Shown: positions 17,937 through 26,052 of the stretch, in pieces
Position numbering within the stretch: position 1 is the stretch's first letter
How the letters are laid out: each line of letters starts with the position of its first letter
Origin: Clostridia bacterium
Lineage (GTDB): Bacteria > Bacillota > Clostridia > Oscillospirales > CAG-272
Length of the DNA stretch: 64,000 bases
NCBI GenBank assembly: GCA_017466445.1
Contig: JAFTUC010000022.1
Coordinates: 1 to 64,000 of the forward strand
Reading direction: 5' to 3'
Position numbers and translations under genes: made by a program
The notes under the pieces: model-generated
Told to the model about the DNA's origin: nothing
What the model saw: only the letters and a program-made list of their open reading frames with translations
Databases searched by the model: none

Positions 17937-19295
17937 TCAGTCCCTGTCAAAAAGACTGTCGAGTGAGAGCCTGAAATTGCTTGCGGCATCGAGCGCGCGT
18001 TCGGCAAGAGCTGTGTTTCGTGCGGCCTTTCCGCCCTTGACACGCACCGAAAGCGGCGGTATGATACCGAAATTTACGTTCATCGGCTGAAAATCGGATG
18101 CGCTTCCGTTTTTTACGTAGGAAGCGAGAGATCCGGTCGCCGTTGTCTCGGGGAAGATGGGGATCTCCTTTCCGAGAGCGAGAGCGGCTGCCGATATTCC
18201 GGCAACGAGTCCGGACGCACATGATTCGAGATATCCCTCGACTCCTGTCATCTGACCCGCAAAAAAGACGTTCGGATAAGCCTTCATCCTGTATCCGTCC
18301 CCGAGGATTTTCGGAGAATTTATAAACGTGTTTCTGTGCATGACTCCGTAGCGTGTGAAGACCGCGTTTTCAAGTCCCGGGATCATGGAAAACACACGCT
18401 TCTGCTCGGGAAATGTCAGATGCGTCTGGAATCCGACTAAATTGTAAGTGGTCTTGTCAAGATTCTCCTGACGTAGCTGGACTACCGCATACGCATCCCT
18501 ACCTGTGTCCGGGCAGGGAAGACCTACGGGCTTAAGTGGACCGTAGAGAAGGGTCTCTCTGCCGCGCCTTGCCATTACCTCGACCGGCATGCAGCCCTCG
18601 AATACGGTAGGCTCCTTTTGTGATTCTCTGTCAAAATCGTGGAGCGGAGCCTCCTTTGCAGAGATGAGAGCCTCGTAAAACGCATCGTACTGCTCCTTGT
18701 TCATAGGGCAGTTTATATAGCACGCCTCTCCCTTTCCGTATCTGGAGGCGAGGAAGGCCTTTGACATATCAATGGATGATGCCTCGACTATCGGAGCGGC
18801 TGCATCGAAGAAATGAAGCTGATCCTGACCGATCAGATCTCCGATGTAGGACGAAAAGCCGTCCGAGGTAAGAGGACCGGTGGCTATGATATTTATCATG
18901 CCCGTATCTATTGAAAGTGCTTCCTCGGAGACTATCGTAATGTTGGGGTGAGATTTTATTTTGTCGGTTATATACGAGGAGAAAATCTCCCTGTCCACGG
19001 CGAGCGCGGCACCTGCGGGAACCTCCGATCTGTGAGCCGACTCCATTATCAGCGAGGAGAATATGTCAAGCTCGTTTTTGAGAAGACCGACCGCGTTCGT
19101 TATCTGATTCGATCTGAAGGAATTGGAGCATACGAGCTCGCAAAAGCTCTCGGATGAGTGCGCGGGGGTCATTTTTTTCGGCTTCATTTCCCAAAGCTCG
19201 ACTAAAACGCCTGCCTCGGCAGCCTGCCATGCGGCCTCACATCCGGCAAGACCCGCTCCTATGACTCTAATTTTCGGAGCTGACGTCTGATTCAT
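17937..19295 (-). CDS. trmFO: Methylenetetrahydrofolate-tRNA-(uracil-5-)-methyltransferase TrmFO
   Basis: TrmFO makes ribothymidine at position 54 of tRNA using methylene-THF and FADH2. The 452-residue protein opens with the FAD-binding RVIGAGLAGCEAAW and has the conserved cysteine region FCELVCSNSFRS near residue 55 and the second conserved cysteine in EGCMPVEVMARRG near 230; the family segment TFINSPKIL and the C-terminal NFGIIPPL are present. The start overlaps the end of topA by 29 bp, supported by an AAGGAG site inside topA. The topA-trmFO order is typical of Firmicutes. Confidence 0.95.
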   Translation of the reverse strand: MNQTSAPKIRVIGAGLAGCEAAWQAAEAGVLVELWEMKPKKMTPAHSSESFCELVCSNSFRSNQITNAVGLLKNELDIFSSLIMESAHRSEVPAGAALAVDREIFSSYITDKIKSHPNITIVSEEALSIDTGMINIIATGPLTSDGFSSYIGDLIGQDQLHFFDAAAPIVEASSIDMSKAFLASRYGKGEACYINCPMNKEQYDAFYEALISAKEAPLHDFDRESQKEPTVFEGCMPVEVMARRGRETLLYGPLKPVGLPCPDTGRDAYAVVQLRQENLDKTTYNLVGFQTHLTFPEQKRVFSMIPGLENAVFTRYGVMHRNTFINSPKILGDGYRMKAYPNVFFAGQMTGVEGYLESCASGLVAGISAAALALGKEIPIFPETTATGSLASYVKNGSASDFQPMNVNFGIIPPLSVRVKGGKAARNTALAERALDAASNFRLSLDSLFDRD

Positions 19296-21522
19296 CTTTT
19301 AACTCCTTTTTGAAAGAACAGCTTGTCGATGAGCAAACGAGAAGGCTTTTGCCCTTTTTCTTCATGAGCATAGACGAGCATACGGGACATTTTTCCGATG
19401 TCGGCATATCCCATGAGGAGAACGAGCACTTGGGATAATTTTCACAGCTGAAGAAGACGGTCTTGTTTTTCGAGCGTCTTGAAAGGATCTCGCCGCCGCA
19501 CAACGGACATTTTACGCCGATCTCGTTCTTGATGGGAAGAGTGTGCCTGCACTTCGGATAATTCGAGCAAGCGTAGAAGCTTCCGTAGGCCCCGTTTCTT
19601 ATCACCATAGGGCTCTGACATTTTTCGCAGATAAGACCGGTTTCCTTGACCTCGGCGGGCTGCGCGTTTATCGGAGCGTTGTTCTTGTCGATCCTTACGG
19701 TGTTCTTGCACTCGGGGTAGTTGGGACAAGCGGCAAAACGACCGAAGCGTCCCGATTTTGCTATCATCCTGCTTCCGCATTTGTCGCAGATTATGTCGGT
19801 CTCCTCGTTCGGAACGTCTATGTCGCTGCGCTTTACGCTTCCCTCAGCGGTTTCGAGCCTTTCCTTGAATCCGACGTAAAAACGTGAAAGGACGCCGTTC
19901 ATGGTGTCAGCGCCGTCTGCGATGCTGTCGAGCGAGTCCTCCATTTCTGCGGTGAACTTGTAATCGATGATCTCGGGGAAATTTTCGATCATTATCTTTG
20001 TCGTGATCTCTCCGAGCTGAGTGGGAACGAGGACCTTCGCCTCTCTCTTTACGTAGCCTCTCGATATTATGGTCGTGATTATCTGCGCAAAGGTCGAGGG
20101 ACGACCAATGCCCTTTTCCTCGAGGAATTTTATAAGCGAGCCCTCATTGTAGCGAGCGGGCGGCTCGGTAAAATGCTGCTCGGGCAGAAGTATCTCGGTG
20201 GGAAGCTCCTCGCTTTCGCTGAGCAAGGGAAGAGAAGCCTCCTTTTCGCCCGAAACGTCGTCGTATATCGAGAGATATCCCTTGAAGTGTATCGACGATC
20301 CGCTTGACTTGAAGATGTGCTCTCCGCACGATATATCGACGCTTACCGTGTCAAGCTCGGCAGATGCCATCTGGCTGGCGACGAAGCGCTCCCAGATAAG
20401 TCTGTAAAGCTTGTACTGATCGTTTGAAAGATGCTTTTTTATAAGATCGGGTGTCAGGAAGACGTTCGTGGGTCTTATAGCCTCGTGAGCGTCCTGCGCG
20501 GATCCCTTGGATTTATAGATCCTCGGTGAAGAAGGATAGAAATCCTCTCCATAGGTGGATATTATAAAATCCCTTGCCGAATTTCTCGCCTCGTCCGCAA
20601 TTCGGAGAGAGTCGGTACGCATATAGGTTATAAGACCGGTGGTACCGCCGTTCTCACTTCCGATGGAGATACCCTCGTAAAGCTCCTGAGCGACCTTCAT
20701 TATGCGCTGAGCCTGGAATCCGAATTTTCTGTGAGCATCCTGCTGCATCGACGATGTCGTAAAGGGAGGAAGAGGATTTCTCTTTTTTATAGAACGCTTG
20801 AGATCGCTGACGATAAAGGGCTTTCCGCTGAGCTGCGCAAGGATAGCGTCCGCATCCGCCTTCGATGCGATCTCTGCCTTGACTCCGCCCTTGCCGAAAT
20901 ATTTGGATCTGAACACCTTTCCCTGAGAGTTGGTGTGCGACGCGCTTATAGTCCAAAATTCTTCGGGAACGAAGGCGTTTATCTGAGCCTCGCGCTCGAC
21001 GATGATCCTCGTAGCGACCGATTGCACGCGTCCTGCGGACAGTCCGCTCCTCACGACCTTCCAAAGGAAGGGACTGAGCTTGTATCCGACTATTCTGTCA
21101 AGTATTCTTCGAGCCTGCTGAGAATTTACAAGCTCCATGTCTATTGCACGCGGCTTTTTGATAGCCTCCTTGATAGCGTTCTTTGTTATTTCGTTAAAGG
21201 TGACCCTTTTTGTTTCCTCAAGCGGAATGCCGAGAGCGGTCGCAAGGTGCCAGGATATAGCCTCACCCTCACGGTCTGCGTCGGTCGCGAGGAATATCTT
21301 GCTTGCTCCCTTCGCTTCCTTGCGGAGCTCCTTGATAAGGTCTCCCTTTCCTCTGATGTTTATATAGTGAGTCTCAAATCCGTTTTCAATGTCTACGCCG
21401 AGAGTGCTTTTGGGAAGATCTCTGACATGACCGTAGGATGCGAGTACCTTGTAATTTGAACCGAGATAATTTTTTATCGTAGCGGCCTTGGAGGGCGACT
21501 CAACGATTACGAGATTTGCCAT
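19267..21522 (-). CDS. topA: DNA topoisomerase I
   Basis: A type IA topoisomerase that relaxes negative supercoils. The 751-residue protein starts with the Toprim domain (LVIVESPSKAATI, then DADREGEAISWHL near residue 85) and has the active-site tyrosine in ITYMRTDSLRI near residue 300. The C-terminus has four zinc-ribbon repeats with CxxC pairs, starting at CDKCGS, CEKCQS, CPLCGG and CPVCSS between residues about 580 and 740. It is followed by trmFO (29-bp overlap) and preceded by dprA. Confidence 0.97.
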   Translation of the reverse strand: MANLVIVESPSKAATIKNYLGSNYKVLASYGHVRDLPKSTLGVDIENGFETHYINIRGKGDLIKELRKEAKGASKIFLATDADREGEAISWHLATALGIPLEETKRVTFNEITKNAIKEAIKKPRAIDMELVNSQQARRILDRIVGYKLSPFLWKVVRSGLSAGRVQSVATRIIVEREAQINAFVPEEFWTISASHTNSQGKVFRSKYFGKGGVKAEIASKADADAILAQLSGKPFIVSDLKRSIKKRNPLPPFTTSSMQQDAHRKFGFQAQRIMKVAQELYEGISIGSENGGTTGLITYMRTDSLRIADEARNSARDFIISTYGEDFYPSSPRIYKSKGSAQDAHEAIRPTNVFLTPDLIKKHLSNDQYKLYRLIWERFVASQMASAELDTVSVDISCGEHIFKSSGSSIHFKGYLSIYDDVSGEKEASLPLLSESEELPTEILLPEQHFTEPPARYNEGSLIKFLEEKGIGRPSTFAQIITTIISRGYVKREAKVLVPTQLGEITTKIMIENFPEIIDYKFTAEMEDSLDSIADGADTMNGVLSRFYVGFKERLETAEGSVKRSDIDVPNEETDIICDKCGSRMIAKSGRFGRFAACPNYPECKNTVRIDKNNAPINAQPAEVKETGLICEKCQSPMVIRNGAYGSFYACSNYPKCRHTLPIKNEIGVKCPLCGGEILSRRSKNKTVFFSCENYPKCSFSSWDMPTSEKCPVCSSMLMKKKGKSLLVCSSTSCSFKKELKDESDVSSEN

Positions 21523-21570
21523 ATTTTGTGATTGCCTTTCTTTTAATATGAGTTTTGCGTGTATGCATGA

Positions 21571-22836
21571 TTAAAGCTTTGCGAACATTCCGCCTGGGGC
21601 GGCTTTTACAAAGCCCTTGATCTCAAGCATTGTTAACGTCTGCAGCACCTCTGCGACCGATCTTCCCGATCTTGAAAGCTCGTCTGCGCTGATCGGTTTT
21701 TCTTCGGGGAAGAGAAGATATATCTCCCTTTCAGTGTCGCTGAGCGACGAAAGATCGATCTCGGGCAATCTTTCGGGAGCCGCAGACTCCTCTGCTTTCT
21801 TGGCAGACTTTGATTTTGCCGATACGGACCTCGAGTGCGCGTCCCTGTTAACTGCATTTTTCCTCTCCCGAACACCGAGCTCCTCCGAGTGAGAGGGCGT
21901 TCTTGATATGTTGAACTTCGGCATAAACGCAGGAAGGTTTTCAATTCGTATTCTATGCGGATAAAGGTATTCGTATTCTTCAAGAATATCAAGAGCGCCC
22001 GTGACAATCTTCGCGCCCTTCTTGAGAAGCTTGTTTGGACCGAAGCTGTTCATCTCGCCAACGTTGCCGGGAATGGAGAATATGTCGCGCCCCTGCTTTT
22101 CCGCAAGCCTTGCGGTTATCAGAGCACCGCTTCTCGCGTCTGCCTCAACGACGATGGTACCGAGCGACAGACCGCTGATTATTCGGTTGCGCATAGGAAA
22201 ATTGGAGCCGTACGGAGGCGTGAAGGGTCTGTACTCGGTTATTACGAGACCGCTCTTTGCGATCTCCTCCATTATGTACTCGTTTTCGGGAGGATATGCG
22301 CGATCGATACCGCAGCCGAGAACGGCTACCGTGTATCCGCCTGCGTCGAGCGCTCCTCTGTGACAGACGGTGTCAACACCGCCAGCCATTCCGCTGACTA
22401 CAACGGCACCTCCGAGGACAAGATCACGCGAGATCCGGTATCCCTCGCGCTTGCCGTATTCGGTCATGCGCCTCGTTCCGACCATAGCAATACATACGTT
22501 GTCATCGAAATTTATGAGCCTGCCCTTAAAGTAAAGCATGATAGGCGCCTTTTCGGTGTCTCTGAGGCGCTGAGGATAAAATCTGCTGTCGTAGGGAAGA
22601 AGTCCTACGTTGTTTTCCGTGCACCAATCAAATATCTTGATCGCCTTGTCGAGCGACTTGTCCGAAAGAGCGTTTATATATTTGGGCGAGAGTCCTTTGA
22701 TTTTTGCGTATTCCTCGGCATCGGATGAATATATCTTGTCAGCGTCGTATCCGAAATGCTCGATAACGGCGTCGGTAAATGGGGATGCGTATGGAAATTT
22801 CGTGCTGAGCCATATCCAGTTAAGAATGTCAGACAT
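21571..22836 (-). CDS. dprA: DNA-processing protein DprA
   Basis: DprA loads RecA on incoming single-stranded DNA during natural transformation. The 421-residue protein has an N-terminal SAM-like region, the Rossmann-like core with AMVGTRRMTEYG near residue 115, SGMAGGVDTVCHRGAL near 145 and GCGIDRAYPPEN near 175, then VVEADARSGAL, and a C-terminal winged-helix domain after a Ser/Lys-rich linker of about 50 residues. It lies upstream of topA in the usual dprA-topA-trmFO order. Confidence 0.95.
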   Translation of the reverse strand: MSDILNWIWLSTKFPYASPFTDAVIEHFGYDADKIYSSDAEEYAKIKGLSPKYINALSDKSLDKAIKIFDWCTENNVGLLPYDSRFYPQRLRDTEKAPIMLYFKGRLINFDDNVCIAMVGTRRMTEYGKREGYRISRDLVLGGAVVVSGMAGGVDTVCHRGALDAGGYTVAVLGCGIDRAYPPENEYIMEEIAKSGLVITEYRPFTPPYGSNFPMRNRIISGLSLGTIVVEADARSGALITARLAEKQGRDIFSIPGNVGEMNSFGPNKLLKKGAKIVTGALDILEEYEYLYPHRIRIENLPAFMPKFNISRTPSHSEELGVRERKNAVNRDAHSRSVSAKSKSAKKAEESAAPERLPEIDLSSLSDTEREIYLLFPEEKPISADELSRSGRSVAEVLQTLTMLEIKGFVKAAPGGMFAKL

Positions 22837-22878
22837 ATTCAGAGATGCCTCCTTGAATTTTTTTGAATGCCGCGATTT

Positions 22879-23670
22879 TCATAAACGGCGCCTTCTGTCC
22901 TCCCAGAGGAGGATGGATGCGGCAACGGATACGTTGAGCGATTCTGCACCCTCTGCCATCGGGATGATGATCTCTCCGCCCGCGCAGGAGCTTATGACCT
23001 CAGTGTCAAGACCGTGACCCTCGTTTCCGACAACGAAGCAAACGTTGTTCGGAAGCGCGGATATACCGAGCGTTGCCGCTCTGCTTGACAGACATGCCGC
23101 CATCGGGGTGATCCCGCAAGCGGGAAGAGAAGCGAGCGTTTCGCATACGCTGTCGGTGCGAAGTGTCCTCAGGCGAAAAACTGCGCCCATGGATGCACGC
23201 ACGGTCTTAGGACTGTAGATGTCTGCGCAGTCGCTACTGATGATGAGACAGTCGAGTCCGAGCGCGGCAGACGTTCGCATAAGCGTTCCGAGATTGCCGG
23301 GATCGCGCAGTGATACCGCCGCAAGACATCGGTCGGAATTCGCTCCCTTATATATTGTAGCAAAAATATGCAAACTGTCAAGATGTTTAGCGACAGAAAA
23401 TACGCCTTCGGGCGATTTTTCTTCGGTTAATTTTGCATAGACCTCGTTTGTGACTATGTATTTCTCGGTGCTGTCGGGGAGAAGGTCAGCCATGTCAGCG
23501 TTTTTTTCAGTAAGAAATACGCGGACTATATCGACACTACTTGCGATAGCCTCCGATAAAAGCTTCCTTCCCTCAAAGAAAAAGAGGGAGCTTTGATCTC
23601 TGTATTTTTTGTCGTGGAGCTTGGCAGAGTCCACTATGAGACGGTTGTTTCTTGAGCTTATCGTGATCAA
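22879..23670 (-). CDS. TrmH/SpoU-family RNA 2'-O-methyltransferase
   Basis: The 263-residue protein is a SPOUT methyltransferase that 2'-O-methylates rRNA or tRNA with SAM. The N-terminal substrate-binding domain includes FFFEGRKLLSEAI, and the C-terminal knot shows LRDPGNLGTLMRTSAALG near residue 130, a VVGNEGHGL loop near 215 and a closing ESLNVSVAASILLWE. I take a TTG start at 23670 because AAAGGAG lies 9 bases upstream; the open frame further upstream runs through the rplT terminator and is not credible. It follows rplT, as in many Clostridia. Confidence 0.9.
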   Translation of the reverse strand: MITISSRNNRLIVDSAKLHDKKYRDQSSLFFFEGRKLLSEAIASSVDIVRVFLTEKNADMADLLPDSTEKYIVTNEVYAKLTEEKSPEGVFSVAKHLDSLHIFATIYKGANSDRCLAAVSLRDPGNLGTLMRTSAALGLDCLIISSDCADIYSPKTVRASMGAVFRLRTLRTDSVCETLASLPACGITPMAACLSSRAATLGISALPNNVCFVVGNEGHGLDTEVISSCAGGEIIIPMAEGAESLNVSVAASILLWEDRRRRL

Positions 23671-23690
23671 AATAGAAAGCTCCTTTCGTG

Positions 23691-23734
23691 AAAAAAAATA
23701 CAACAAAGACCCGCGTGCGTGTACGCGGGTCTTT
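23691..23734 (-). terminator. Terminator after rplT
   Basis: Minus-strand stem AAAGACCCGCGT / ACGCGGGTCTTT (12 bp) followed by GTTGTATTTTTTTT, between rplT and the methyltransferase gene. Confidence 0.85.
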
Positions 23735-23746
23735 ATTAAATCCGAA

Positions 23747-24100
23747 TTATAAAGCAGCCTTTGCCTTCTCAACGAGAGCTGCAAATGCCTCTTTGTCATA
23801 AACTGCGATCTCAGCGAGCATCTTTCTGTTGAGGTTGATGCCTGCCTTCTTGAGTCCGCACATAAAGCGGCTGTAGTTGATTCCGCAAACCTTTGCCTGA
23901 GCAGAGATTCTGGTGATCCAGAGAGCACGGAAATCTCTCTTCTTCTGCTTTCTTCCGACGTAAGCATAGTTTCCGCTCTTCATTACGGCCTGCTTAGCCA
24001 TCTTGAAGTGCTTGCTCTTAGCGCCCCAGTAGCCCTTTGCGAGCTTGAGCATCTTATTTCTTCTCTTGCGCGTCATCATTGCGCCCTTAATTCTTGCCAT
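23747..24100 (-). CDS. rplT: 50S ribosomal protein L20
   Basis: L20 is needed for early 50S assembly and, in Firmicutes, represses the infC-rpmI-rplT operon through the leader RNA. The 117-residue protein begins [20 protein letters not shown] and has the central [20 protein letters not shown] stretch. It is the last gene of the operon and is followed by a terminator. Confidence 0.97.
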   Translation of the reverse strand: MARIKGAMMTRKRRNKMLKLAKGYWGAKSKHFKMAKQAVMKSGNYAYVGRKQKKRDFRALWITRISAQAKVCGINYSRFMCGLKKAGINLNRKMLAEIAVYDKEAFAALVEKAKAAL

Positions 24101-24135
24101 TTTCTATATCCTCCTTAAAGTAGTATCGAACCTTC

Positions 24136-24330
24136 TTATTTCAGAATCATAGCTCTTACGGTAGGAGCCATGGACTCGTGAAGGGTAGTTCCGGTGCGAA
24201 GATGTCTCTTGCGCTTCTGGGACTTAAGTCCGAGGTTGTGACGGTGATGCGAGTGATTGATTTTTACCTTTCCGCTTTTGGTGAGAGAAAATCTCTTTGC
24301 GGAAGCGCGATGCGATTTTACTTTGTTCAT
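24136..24330 (-). CDS. rpmI: 50S ribosomal protein L35
   Basis: The 64-residue product MNKVKSHRASAKRFSLTKSG has the L35 pattern and a basic middle part (HHRHNLGLKSQKRKR). The start at 24330 is preferred because of a GAAAGGAC site and the match to the family N-terminus. The gene lies between infC and rplT; the infC stop is only a few bases beyond its start region. Confidence 0.95.
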   Translation of the reverse strand: MNKVKSHRASAKRFSLTKSGKVKINHSHHRHNLGLKSQKRKRHLRTGTTLHESMAPTVRAMILK

Positions 24331-24344
24331 AACGATATGTCCTT

Positions 24345-24926
24345 TCAATTTTTATCCTGATTGTTGTTTTGTGCCTGGGGCTTTGCCGAGGCTTTGTTCG
24401 GAGATATGATAAGCGTCATTGAGCGACCCTCCATAGCAGGGCGCTTGTCTGCACTTCCGAGATCGGAGAGCGCCTGCTCGAACTGCTCGATGAGATTAAG
24501 ACCGACCTCCTGATGAGCCATCTGTCTGCCTCTGAACATTACGAGAACCTTTACCTTGTTGCCTGCCGAGAGGAACTTTCTTGCATTGGTCACCTTGGTG
24601 TTAAAATCGTTCTGCTCTATCTTGCAGGAGAGCTGAACCTCCTTGAGCTCGACCTTTTGCTGATTCTTTTTGGCTTCCTTCTTCTTTTTTTCACGCTCGA
24701 ACCTGAACTTTCCGTAGTCCATGATCCTTGCGACCGGCGGTGTGCTCTGCGGAGCGATAAGCACGAGATCAAGTCCCTTGTCGTACGCCGAATTAAGAGC
24801 ATTTACTGCGTTGAGCATACCGAGCTGTTCACCGTCCGCACCGATAACTCTTAACTGCGTTGACTGTGAAAAGCCCTCCTCGAAGATTTCTTCGTTGACC
24901 AAATGTTCCTTTTGAGTCGTCTTGAT
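24345..24926 (-). CDS. infC: Translation initiation factor IF-3 with probable ATC start codon
   Basis: IF-3 keeps the 30S subunit free and proofreads start codon choice. The 193-residue protein has LVNEEIFEEGF and LRVIGADGEQLGML at the N-terminus, the linker EKKKKEAKKNQQK near residue 85 and a C-terminal domain with VKVLVMFRGRQMAHQE. No ATG, GTG or TTG stands in a suitable place; the frame extends upstream to 25112, but that part lies across the leader. A GGAGGTG site is followed after 7-9 bases by ATC at 24924-24926, just before KTTQKEHLVNEE, so ATC is the likely start. Rare starts (ATT, ATC, ATA) are known in infC and allow IF-3 to limit its own synthesis. Confidence 0.93.
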   Translation of the reverse strand: MKTTQKEHLVNEEIFEEGFSQSTQLRVIGADGEQLGMLNAVNALNSAYDKGLDLVLIAPQSTPPVARIMDYGKFRFEREKKKKEAKKNQQKVELKEVQLSCKIEQNDFNTKVTNARKFLSAGNKVKVLVMFRGRQMAHQEVGLNLIEQFEQALSDLGSADKRPAMEGRSMTLIISPNKASAKPQAQNNNQDKN

Positions 24927-25096
24927 GGAAAAGCACCTCCAAACTAAAGCTGAGAAATAAAATAAAAAAGTGCGAAAGAATACCTCCGCACACATACAAG
25001 CGGCGATCCTCACCGAAAATAACGGTAAGATAGCCGAAGTATTGACCCTCCTGACCGTGTCGGAAGGTGAGAACGGAGCGTTCTTCTTCTTTTTAC
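24927..25096 (-). promoter_or_regulatory. infC: Leader of the infC-rpmI-rplT operon (L20-leader-like attenuator)
   Basis: About 170 bases separate the promoter from the infC start. The leader RNA can form a GAACG-CTC-CGTTC hairpin, a longer-range pairing between TCTCACC (plus-strand 25066-25072) and GGTGAGG (25008-25014 region), and a terminal terminator hairpin. Long leaders with alternative pairing and a terminator in front of infC are known as L20 leaders in Firmicutes; membership in that RNA family is inferred from position and layout. Confidence 0.7.
24953..24991 (-). terminator. Attenuator hairpin in the infC leader
   Basis: On the minus strand GTGCGGAGG-UAUU-CUUUCGCAC gives a 9-bp stem (two G-U pairs) with a four-base loop, followed by TTTTTTATTTTATTT. 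It lies between promoter and start codon, so it acts as a conditional terminator. Confidence 0.75.
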
Positions 25097-25102
25097 TCGG
25101 GC

Positions 25103-25131
25103 ATTGTATCACACTTTTTCTCTTTTGTCAA
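25103..25131 (-). promoter_or_regulatory. infC: infC operon promoter
   Basis: On the minus strand perfect TTGACA (25126-25131), 17-bp spacer, TACAAT (25103-25108). Confidence 0.85.
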
Positions 25132-25170
25132 GAGGTTTTTCGCATTTTTCGCAATTTTCGGTAAAAATAT

Positions 25171-25941
25171 TTATTCCGAACGGCTTTTTGCGCGATACTG
25201 CATCGGAGTTACGGAAAAATGACGCTTAAAGCTGCGATTGAAGCTTCTCAGCGATGAATATCCGCTTGAAAGTGCGCAATCGAGCACCGACATATCGGTG
25301 TCGACAAGAAGCTCGCAAGCCTTTCCGAGTCGGAAAAGAGTCAGATGATCGATAAAAGACGTGCCGGTCATCTTTTTAAAATATCTCGACAGATAAGCGT
25401 AGTCGTACCCCGTGTTTTTTGAGAGAGCGGAAAGCGAGCAGTCCTTGTCAAAATTTTTCTCCACGAATGCAAATATGTCGTAAAGCAGACCGTTTGAGCC
25501 CGAATGCCTCGGAATATATACGGCGTCCTTGTCAAATTCGGACAAAAGAGAGTAGAGGACGCCCTTTTTGTAAAAGCTCTTTTCGTCACCGTTTAGCAAG
25601 TCAAGTGTATTTACGAGATATTCAGACGGTCTGAATATGGCACTCTCGGGAACGCGTCCGTCCGTTTTGGTGGAATATGCCTGAACGAGAGACGGTGAAA
25701 ATATGCAGAGCATATGCCTGCTTTTTTTTGAGGATATCGAGTGCAGCTGATTCGGGAAGATTATAAGAGAATCGCCCTCTCTGAGAGTGTATTCGCAAAG
25801 ATCGACAGATACGTTCATCTCGCCCTCAAGCACACAGATCACCTCATAGCAGAGATGCATATGCGAGGGAAAACTGAAATTTTCTCCGTATTCCTTTACG
25901 AAATGATCGCCCGTTACGTGGTGGCTAAACTGATAAAACAT
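25171..25941 (-). CDS. AraC-family transcriptional regulator, divergent from the xylose operon
   Basis: The 256-residue protein has an N-terminal cupin-type sensor domain (HMHLCYEVICVLEGEM near residue 30, LIIFPNQLHSI near 68) and a C-terminal double helix-turn-helix (DYAYLSRYFKKMTGTSF and ALSSGYSSLRSFNRSFKRHF, ending VTPMQYRAKSR). The start at 25941 is chosen by a GGGTGA site and the typical sensor-domain N-terminus. It is divergent from xylB and so likely controls xylose use here, replacing the ROK-type XylR common in Bacilli. A palindrome at its transcription start suggests self-control. Confidence 0.88.
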   Translation of the reverse strand: MFYQFSHHVTGDHFVKEYGENFSFPSHMHLCYEVICVLEGEMNVSVDLCEYTLREGDSLIIFPNQLHSISSKKSRHMLCIFSPSLVQAYSTKTDGRVPESAIFRPSEYLVNTLDLLNGDEKSFYKKGVLYSLLSEFDKDAVYIPRHSGSNGLLYDIFAFVEKNFDKDCSLSALSKNTGYDYAYLSRYFKKMTGTSFIDHLTLFRLGKACELLVDTDMSVLDCALSSGYSSLRSFNRSFKRHFSVTPMQYRAKSRSE

Positions 25942-25956
25942 GATTTCACCCAAAAA

Positions 25957-25969
25957 GACAAATTTTGTC
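25957..25969. promoter_or_regulatory. Candidate operator (palindrome) in the araC-xylB intergenic region
   Basis: GACAAATTTTGTC is a perfect palindrome around one central base. It overlaps the expected transcription start of the leftward AraC gene. Confidence 0.45.
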
Positions 25970-25974
25970 CTTAC

Positions 25975-26003
25975 AGTATAGCGTATTTTGCGAGAAAAGT
26001 CAA
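25975..26003 (-). promoter_or_regulatory. Promoter of the AraC regulator
   Basis: On the minus strand TTGACT (25998-26003), 17-bp spacer, TATACT (25975-25980). No comparable strong promoter is seen for xylB on the plus strand, which fits activator-dependent expression. Confidence 0.7.
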
Positions 26004-26052
26004 TATTTATTCGATAAAATACAAGCAGAAACATCCAAAAGGAGTGATTTGC

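Noticed and set aside
23671-23967. A 99-codon N-terminal extension of the TrmH-family methyltransferase
   Set aside because: It runs antisense-like through the rplT terminator and part of rplT in another frame; the TTG at 23670 has a proper ribosome binding site.
24927-25112. An N-terminal extension of infC reaching to 25112
   Set aside because: It would translate the attenuator hairpin and leader; the conserved IF-3 sequence begins at the ATC codon next to the ribosome binding site.
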